6,964 nucleotides of DNA from JAJVIP01 sp964405835 (GTDB lineage: Bacteria; Elusimicrobiota; Elusimicrobia; F11): NCBI GenBank assembly GCA_964405835.1, contig CAYOPN010000077.1, forward strand, positions 1 to 6,964. Direction: 5' to 3'. The stretch's first letter is position 1. Each line of letters begins with the position of its first letter. A model generated the notes under the pieces. The model was given only the letters and a program-made list of their open reading frames with translations. It searched no databases and was not told the origin of the DNA. The position numbers were made by a program, and so were the translations under genes. This document shows positions 1 to 4,124 of this stretch, piece after piece.

Positions 1-2748
1 GTTGGCGTAAACCGTGGAGTTTTCCTGGGACTGTGTTTCGGAGAGACGCACCGTCGCGCCCTTGACCTCGAGCTGCTGTTGGAACTGATGGAAAATGCGG
101 CCGCCCGAAAACACCGCAGTGCCGCTAAGCGGCGCCTTTTGCCCATTGAAAGTGGCGGTGGGCGCGTGCGACAGGACTTCAACGGAAATCTGGTTCGTGG
201 CTTTGTCGTAATTGAGCTTGTAGGAACCGGTGTCATTGGTGACGCGCACGCCATTCAGATGCGCGAACGATCCGTTCTTTGGCAAAAATTGGCCCGTGGC
301 CGGGTCCATCTCCACGCGATTAAAAAGCGGCACTTCGACTTTCATCCGGCCGATGGTGGTTTCGCCACCGGTCATGACGATGGGCTGCTCTTTCGCCAGC
401 ACGCCCACCTGCATGGTCTTTTCCTTGCCGTCCATTTTGAAATCGAGGCTGTAAGTGAGAACGGTGGAACCGTTCGGCAACACCGTCATCTGCTGCACGG
501 CCACGTTCGTTTCACCGGTCTTGAGGCCCGCCACCGCCGCTTCGAAATCTTTGCTGGTGGGCTTCAACTCAGAAATCGACGCTGGCCCCGCCTCGTCCAG
601 CTTCGCAAGCTCGGCATTCCCGTGCACATAACCAATGGCATTGCGGTCCATCGAAACACCGAGGGCGTTGGGGTTGGTAACGTTCGCGGCGAGCGTGATG
701 CTGGCGGTCTTGTCGGTGCCGGGAACTTTAAAAACCGCGCCGAGCCGGACGTTGTTTCCGCCGCCCGTGTACAGGAATTGCGCGTTTGAGGGAATATCTT
801 TGCCCGCCATCAAGAAAATGTTTTGAAAATTCCCGTTGAGCTTTTGGACTGTTTCGGCCCCAAACAATTTTCCAGCGAGCTTCTCATTGGAGGTCGTGGC
901 GGATATCTGGAGGGTCCCCTTGTTACTCTCGGTGACAACCAACAGGTCGGCGGTGCCGCCGTCGTTCGAAACTATCGACTGATGACTGTAGCCTTCAATA
1001 TCGGGGATGTTTCCAATGACCTGCTTGATCGATTGTTGGATGCCATTCAAATCTTTGCCCGAAAACTGCAGTGCGCCAATTTTCTCGAGAGTGGTAACAA
1101 CCGTCTTAAAATCCGACTTGGTCGTGAGCACTTTGCTCGCCACACCGTTCTCGCTGGTCAAAACGGACTGGACACCCTGCTTGACCCCATTCTCAAAAAA
1201 GCCTTCGGCCGCTTGCCGGCCTTCCGGTGTTGGGGTGAAAACAATTTGCCGGGTTTTCCCCAGATGATCGGAAGCGGCGCGCCCCACCGTAAACCCCGCC
1301 GCATTCACCACAAACTGCCGGTCCTTCTGCACACCGTAAAAATCGAGGACACTGATCTTGTTGCCTTTGCTGTCCGGCACCTTAAAGTCTTCGGCGCCTT
1401 TGGTCACTTCCCATTTGTAAACACCAATATGCCCGCCGCCTTGCAAATCAAATTTCTGGACCGGGGTTGATTTCGCGAGAAGATTGGCGTCTTTGACGTT
1501 GTTCTTGTAGATGCTGACGTTCTGCGAATCGTGCGTGACCGGCTGATAAGCCACGCTATCGGGATTGACCGCGCCGCCTTGGATGGCGGCCGTCATGGAA
1601 ACCTGCCCCGACGTCCCGGCTTTGGCGGTGAACGTGGTCTTGCCGCCCTTCTCGGGGATCACCACATCCAAATTCTTGCTGGCCATGCCGCCCTGCGGAC
1701 GCGCCGCTCCGGAAGCCGCGTTGCCAACTTCGCCGTCTTCAAAGGTGCCCATATCTTTGGTGATGCCCACGATGGCGCCGCGGACCATGGTCTGGCCCCC
1801 GGAGAATTCGATGTGGTTGACGGCCATCTTGACTTTGAACGACTGACCGGCCGTATTTTTGACGACGGCATCGAACACCGCGCCTTCGATCCGTTTGCCC
1901 TTCGCATCCACCGGAATGGCCTGTTGCGATTTCTCGTCCCAATCCACGCCGACAATTTTTCCGCCGACTTCAATGGTATCGCCCCTGGCTTTCATCGCGA
2001 GCGCGGTCTTTTTATCGGCCGCAATATCGCGTTGCACCTGCTGTTTGACTTCGGCCGCCTCCTTGCGCTGCGCCGGGTTGTTGGCGGTCTGCTTGGTGAA
2101 AATATTCACCTGCGGCTGAGCTGCCTTGTTACTAAAGAGGACTTCGCCTTTTGATTCGTCCTTGCCGAGGACACGAAGAATGACGTTTTTCACCTCGCCG
2201 GTCTTTTTGTCCTGCTCCACCGACACCGTGACTTTTTGCTCGGGGTTGAAGGTTTTCAAGAAAGCGGCCGCGTCGCCTTCCGACATCAGTTCGGCCGCGT
2301 CTTTCACCCGCAAATTGCTTACATCGGTTCCCCCGGTGATAGCTTGTACCCGCTCTTTGAAGGCCCCCCCCGCCGTGCCGCCGAGAGAACGCGTATCCGT
2401 GATAACGGTTTCCGACGCGGTGGCCGCGTCCACTTTCTTGTCGTCCACCTTGTCGGGAGAACGGCGATCCCAGTTGTTTTGCTGTTGGCGGAGCAACTCG
2501 TCTTGAGGATTGCGGTTAAAAACAAACACCTGGTTCGACTGCGGATTTTTAAACGACGGGCTGGAAGAGGAGAAGAGGCGGGAAAAGAAAACCGAAAATT
2601 GCGCTTGGAAATTAGAAGTATGTTCTGCGAAAGAAATGGTGGGAACGCCAGCCCACGCCACATTGACCTGCAAATAAATAACCGCCACCACGATGGCGGT
2701 TATTTTCTGGGAAACGGTCACATTTCTCGACGGATTTCGCTTCATCAT
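1..2748 (-). CDS. Large secreted protein of unknown function, N-terminal 916 residues (3' end off window)
   Basis: I do not recognise this family. The frame runs from a double ATG at 2748/2745 to the left edge without a stop, giving 916 residues with the C-terminus missing. The N-terminus is a classical Sec signal peptide: a basic start (MKRNPSR), a hydrophobic core around residues 15-30 and an AWA cleavage site near residue 33, so export across the inner membrane is well supported. The mature part begins with a Ser/Phe/Gln/Asn-rich, probably disordered stretch (about 35-130). The rest is rich in Gly, Ala, Lys, Thr and Val with alternating hydrophobic residues, suggesting beta-rich modules. 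I find no cysteine codon in all 916 codons, as is common for extracytoplasmic proteins. No catalytic motif is visible. A surface or structural role is inference. GGAG lies 1 base before the first ATG and 4 before the second, so the second Met may be the true start. Plus-strand open frames over this region encode no convincing protein. Confidence 0.88.
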   Translation of the reverse strand, partial: MMKRNPSRNVTVSQKITAIVVAVIYLQVNVAWAGVPTISFAEHTSNFQAQFSVFFSRLFSSSSPSFKNPQSNQVFVFNRNPQDELLRQQQNNWDRRSPDKVDDKKVDAATASETVITDTRSLGGTAGGAFKERVQAITGGTDVSNLRVKDAAELMSEGDAAAFLKTFNPEQKVTVSVEQDKKTGEVKNVILRVLGKDESKGEVLFSNKAAQPQVNIFTKQTANNPAQRKEAAEVKQQVQRDIAADKKTALAMKARGDTIEVGGKIVGVDWDEKSQQAIPVDAKGKRIEGAVFDAVVKNTAGQSFKVKMAVNHIEFSGGQTMVRGAIVGITKDMGTFEDGEVGNAASGAARPQGGMASKNLDVVIPEKGGKTTFTAKAGTSGQVSMTAAIQGGAVNPDSVAYQPVTHDSQNVSIYKNNVKDANLLAKSTPVQKFDLQGGGHIGVYKWEVTKGAEDFKVPDSKGNKISVLDFYGVQKDRQFVVNAAGFTVGRAASDHLGKTRQIVFTPTPEGRQAAEGFFENGVKQGVQSVLTSENGVASKVLTTKSDFKTVVTTLEKIGALQFSGKDLNGIQQSIKQVIGNIPDIEGYSHQSIVSNDGGTADLLVVTESNKGTLQISATTSNEKLAGKLFGAETVQKLNGNFQNIFLMAGKDIPSNAQFLYTGGGNNVRLGAVFKVPGTDKTASITLAANVTNPNALGVSMDRNAIGYVHGNAELAKLDEAGPASISELKPTSKDFEAAVAGLKTGETNVAVQQMTVLPNGSTVLTYSLDFKMDGKEKTMQVGVLAKEQPIVMTGGETTIGRMKVEVPLFNRVEMDPATGQFLPKNGSFAHLNGVRVTNDTGSYKLNYDKATNQISVEVLSHAPTATFNGQKAPLSGTAVFSGGRIFHQFQQQLEVKGATVRLSETQSQENSTVYAN
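2364..2371 (-). repeat. G8 homopolymer in the coding strand of the large secreted protein
   Basis: Eight consecutive C on the plus strand (G8 in the coding strand) encode the Ala-Gly-Gly-Ala stretch near residues 126-129. Loss or gain of one base would shift the frame early in the mature protein. Tracts of this length can slip in replication, but no variation can be seen from one sequence. Confidence 0.6.
2676..2705 (-). promoter_or_regulatory. Terminator-like stem-loop inside the signal-peptide codons
   Basis: A perfect 12-base inverted repeat (2676-2687 with 2694-2705, 6-base loop) lies in the codons for residues about 15-24 of the large secreted protein. In the direction of transcription the stem has a GC-rich centre (CCGCCA/TGGCGG), and its 3' arm runs into TTATTTATTT. 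This resembles an intrinsic terminator or attenuator about 45 bases after the start codon. Regulation is inference; the structure is seen directly. Confidence 0.45.
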
Positions 2749-2749
2749 G

Positions 2750-2753
2750 CTCC
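2750..2753 (-). promoter_or_regulatory. Ribosome binding site of the large secreted protein gene
   Basis: GGAG on the minus strand sits 1 base before the first ATG (2748) and 4 bases before the second (2745). The first spacing is too short for normal initiation, which favours the second ATG. Either start leaves the same mature protein. Confidence 0.45.
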
Positions 2754-2768
2754 AGTGTAATTAGTCTG

Positions 2769-2828
2769 CATTAAGAACGCATTAACGACTTGTAAATTAG
2801 TTGTAACAATGTTGTAACAACTTGTAAC
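2769..2828 (-). promoter_or_regulatory. Helically phased direct-repeat array upstream of the large secreted protein gene (probable operator)
   Basis: Read on the minus strand, six units begin with TTA: three GTTACAA (2822-2828, 2812-2818, 2801-2807), one TTTACAA (2790-2796) and two TTAATG (2780-2785, 2769-2774). Aligned on TTA they are spaced 10, 11, 11, 10 and 11 bases apart, one turn of DNA each. Direct repeats at this spacing are the hallmark of sites for OmpR/PhoB-family response regulators, and TTNACA-type units resemble the PhoP box described in Bacillus. The array ends 20 bases before the start codon, so it probably overlaps the promoter; I could not assign a clear -10. Which regulator binds is unknown. 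Confidence 0.5.
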
Positions 2829-2839
2829 AGCCGCCCGTC

Positions 2840-2926
2840 GCCCCCGAATATCTCTATCGGGGGCCTCTATTACTTTCGCACCAGGGCAATTCCTGGTAGA
2901 GATCCCCGATTAAGACATTCGGGGAT
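2840..2926. repeat. Cluster of three stem-loops in the divergent intergenic region
   Basis: Three perfect inverted repeats stand in tandem: 2840-2847 with 2857-2864 (GCCCCCGA), 2880-2885 with 2892-2897 (ACCAGG), and 2902-2909 with 2919-2926 (ATCCCCGA). The first and third share a CCCCGA arm, and the third ends in GGGGATGAC, resembling dispersed extragenic palindromes in many bacterial genomes. None is followed by a good T-run on either strand, so a repeat cluster fits better than terminators. With the two promoters this accounts for most of 2749-3074; I see no gene there. Confidence 0.5.
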
Positions 2927-3000
2927 GACGGCTACTTATAGCGCCAAATGCATTAAAAACGCATGAAATCCCGGTTAAAAAGCGGTGAATTTGCGCTTTC

Positions 3001-3028
3001 TTGACATTTGGCATACCATGGTTATACT
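3001..3028 (+). promoter_or_regulatory. Sigma70-type promoter of the toxin-antitoxin operon
   Basis: TTGACA (3001-3006) is a consensus -35 box, followed after 16 bases by TATACT (3023-3028) as the -10. Transcription would start near 3035, about 40 bases before the antitoxin ATG. Operator-like repeats overlap the spacer, the -10 and the start site, as expected for an autoregulated operon. Confidence 0.7.
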
Positions 3029-3051
3029 GTCGGTCATACCGTGGTCATACC
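3010..3051 (+). promoter_or_regulatory. Repeated GGTCATACC motif, probable antitoxin operator
   Basis: Four direct units share a GG-(T)-(C/T)-ATAC pattern: GGCATACC (3010-3017), GGTTATAC (3020-3027), GGTCATACC (3032-3040) and GGTCATACC (3043-3051). Aligned on ATAC they are 11, 12 and 11 bases apart. They cover the promoter spacer, -10 and likely start site. Ribbon-helix-helix antitoxins are known to bind short repeats in their own promoters, usually with the toxin as co-repressor, so this is the natural autoregulatory site. The first two units also form an imperfect palindrome around CCATGG. Confidence 0.6.
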
Positions 3052-3057
3052 ACCACA

Positions 3058-3063
3058 AAGGAG
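3058..3063 (+). promoter_or_regulatory. Ribosome binding site of the antitoxin gene
   Basis: AAGGAG, 11 bases before ATG 3075. It fixes the start there and argues against the in-frame upstream ATG at 2985, whose extra codons would run through the promoter and operator. Confidence 0.75.
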
Positions 3064-3074
3064 AGCCCCCTCCC

Positions 3075-3341
3075 ATGGCAAAAACAATGAAAACAGCGAT
3101 TACAATTCCTAATGAGGACTATGCGTTAATTGAAAAGATGCGAAAAGAAACCGGGAAAAGCCGGAGCGAAATCCTTATCGACGCGTTTCACGAAACAATG
3201 AAGGCAAGAAAAGTCAAAGAAATGGAAGCCCAGTATGCCGAGGGATACCGTCGCATGCCCGAGACGAAAGAAGAATTGGCCGAAGTGGATGCAATGCTTA
3301 AGAGTGCCGCTGAAGATATCGCGAAAGATTACCCATGGTGA
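3075..3341 (+). CDS. Ribbon-helix-helix antitoxin of a MazEF-type toxin-antitoxin system
   Basis: An 88-residue protein predicted to bind and neutralise the adjacent MazF toxin and to repress the operon. Residues about 5-43 form a ribbon-helix-helix DNA-binding unit: a short beta strand (KTAITIP), helix A (NEDYALIEKMRKETG), then SRSEILIDAFHETM as helix B. Members of this fold dimerise and insert the paired strands into the major groove. The charged C-terminal half (KVKEMEAQYAEGYRRMPE onward, ending KDYPW) is the toxin-binding type of tail seen in antitoxins of this class, usually disordered until it wraps the toxin. The start at 3075 is set by the strong Shine-Dalgarno sequence and by the promoter just upstream. 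The gene overlaps the toxin gene by a few bases, the usual antitoxin-first order. Such antitoxins are often labelled CopG-like or MazE-like; fold and role are secure, the exact subfamily is not. Confidence 0.9.
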   Translation: MAKTMKTAITIPNEDYALIEKMRKETGKSRSEILIDAFHETMKARKVKEMEAQYAEGYRRMPETKEELAEVDAMLKSAAEDIAKDYPW

Positions 3342-3655
3342 TGCAGAGAGGCGCTATTTGGTGGGCTAATCTTCCTGCGCCTTCCGGTTATCGTCCTGTG
3401 GTTCTGATTACGCGAAATAGTGCGATCGTTAAAAGAGATGTGGTTACGGTTGCGATTGTGACAACACAAGAAAGAACCTTACCAGTAGAATTAAAAGTTG
3501 GGATAGAACAAGGTCTGCCAAAACCATCAGTCATCAATTGTGATGTGCTTTTGACCGTTTCAAAAAGTCGGTTGAAGCAGTATGTGTCGACTTTGAGTGA
3601 CGCGAAAATAAAAGAACTTAATCACACTCTTGTGTTTGCGTTGGGATTGGATTAG
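3335..3655 (+). CDS. mazF: MazF/PemK-family endoribonuclease toxin
   Basis: A 106-residue toxin of the MazF/PemK family, which cleaves single-stranded RNA at short sequence motifs and stops growth when the labile antitoxin is lost. The N-terminus has the family signature RGAIWWANLP (5-14), followed by GYRPVVLITRN (18-28). R20, with T43 or T44 in the VAIVTTQ strand, matches the Arg/Thr pair known to be catalytic in MazF. The later block VINCDVLLTVSKSRL is the conserved strand that ends with a basic residue. Length is typical and no motif is missing, so it looks intact. Two starts are possible: ATG 3335, with weak GAAAGA 6 bases upstream and a 7-base overlap with the antitoxin, or ATG 3341, where the antitoxin TGA and the toxin ATG share one base. 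Both imply translational coupling. The cleavage motif cannot be read from the sequence. Confidence 0.93.
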   Translation: MVMQRGAIWWANLPAPSGYRPVVLITRNSAIVKRDVVTVAIVTTQERTLPVELKVGIEQGLPKPSVINCDVLLTVSKSRLKQYVSTLSDAKIKELNHTLVFALGLD

Positions 3656-3664
3656 AAGAAATCC

Positions 3665-4036
3665 ATGAAGTGGAAAAAACCCCTCTTAATTTCTGTCGTC
3701 GTTGCTGGGTTTCTTGGCGGAGTGTATTTGTTATCTCGCCAAATTCTGGACGACCGCAAAGTAGCTATGGCTTTCCAGGAAAAGCCCCTCGAACTGCCTG
3801 CTTTTGGCAAGGAAGAGCGTTTACCGGACGGCCGGACCATCCGGACCTATACCTCCAAGGACCTAGAAGAAGCCAAAAAACGTGGAAAGGGGTCAGGTCT
3901 TGACGCAACAAGACCTGACCCCTTTCCAACCGCCAACGACGCGGCCGTTCAGAGGTCGCTGCGCACCATAGAGGAAATCAACCGGATCAACGAGATGAAC
4001 CGCCGCGTGGCCGAGCAGCAACAGCGCAATAGATAA
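3665..4036 (+). CDS. Small single-pass membrane protein of unknown function, carrying a translated palindromic repeat
   Basis: I do not recognise this 123-residue protein. A basic start (MKWKK) precedes one hydrophobic helix at residues 7-23 with no clear signal-peptidase site, so it is probably an inner-membrane protein with its C-terminal part in the periplasm. Residues 30-72 are hydrophilic and include a DGRTIRTYTS stretch; residues 92-120 are charged and Gln/Asn/Arg-rich and likely helical. Residues 74-88 (GKGSGLDATRPDPFP) are encoded by a 19-bp perfect hairpin, an apparent inserted repeat, so this segment is probably not ancestral. The start is 9 bases after the mazF stop with a weak AGAAG upstream, so it may be cotranscribed with the toxin pair. 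Its GC is like that of the flanking genes (3781-3840: 35 of 60), not like mazF, which argues against an original third toxin-antitoxin component. Confidence 0.7.
   Translation: MKWKKPLLISVVVAGFLGGVYLLSRQILDDRKVAMAFQEKPLELPAFGKEERLPDGRTIRTYTSKDLEEAKKRGKGSGLDATRPDPFPTANDAAVQRSLRTIEEINRINEMNRRVAEQQQRNR
3884..3927. repeat. REP-like palindrome (GGGGTCAGGTCT family) inside the small membrane-protein gene
   Basis: A perfect 19-bp inverted repeat (3884-3902 with 3909-3927) with a 6-base loop. The arm core AAGGGGTCAGGTCTTG is close to AAGGGGTCAAGTCTGG of the element at 6251-6376, so both belong to one family. The arrangement fits the repetitive extragenic palindromes mobilised by REP-associated tyrosine (IS200-like) transposases; that link is inference, as no transposase is present here. 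No T-run follows, so it is not a terminator. Confidence 0.75.
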
Positions 4037-4039
4037 CGA

Positions 4040-4124
4040 CAATTCTCAATGCTCAATCATCAAGCTTCAACCGAACAATGGATTTATTTTATAGATCGCT
4101 TGATCGGTTGAAGCTTGAGAATTG
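4040..4124. repeat. Inverted repeat across the convergent gene junction
   Basis: CAAGCTTCAACCG (4061-4073) pairs with 4105-4117, and CAATTCTCAA (4040-4049) pairs with 4115-4124, leaving an 11-base bulge (4050-4060) on the left arm. Both arms carry CTCAAT-type words, as if two copies of one short repeat sit head to head. The right arm lies in the last codons of the RND gene (SSILKLQP). It could act as a bidirectional transcription barrier between the convergent genes, but no T-run follows on either strand. Confidence 0.5.

Larger units (their letters stand above)
2768..2967. repeat. 18-base direct repeat pair flanking the array and hairpin cluster
   Basis: Positions 2768-2785 and 2950-2967 match at 16 of 18 bases (GCATTAA-R-AACGCAT-K-AA). 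Each copy holds two TTAATG-like units 11 bases apart on the minus strand. The left copy belongs to the phased array; the right one lies 33 bases upstream of the toxin-antitoxin -35 box. They could be paired binding sites or relics of a duplication. Confidence 0.4.

Noticed and set aside
79..2760. Several plus-strand open frames of 60-240 codons across the left part
   Set aside because: They lie opposite one continuous 916-codon minus-strand frame with a signal peptide, and their translations are Arg/His/Gly-rich with no domain logic, as expected for antisense shadows.
2769..2828. CRISPR-like array
   Set aside because: Units are only 6-7 bases with 3-5 base gaps, much too short for repeats and spacers; the spacing fits a protein-binding array.
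2985..3074. An upstream in-frame ATG that would extend the antitoxin by 30 residues
   Set aside because: The extension would cover the -35, -10, operator repeats and the Shine-Dalgarno sequence, and antitoxins of this class start just before the first beta strand, as they do from 3075.
3652..3840. Minus-strand 62-codon frame opposite the small membrane-protein gene
   Set aside because: No ribosome binding site or recognisable feature, and it overlaps the better supported plus-strand gene.
3884..3927. Intrinsic terminator
   Set aside because: No T-run follows on either strand, it is within an open reading frame, and it shares its core with the repeat at 6251-6376.
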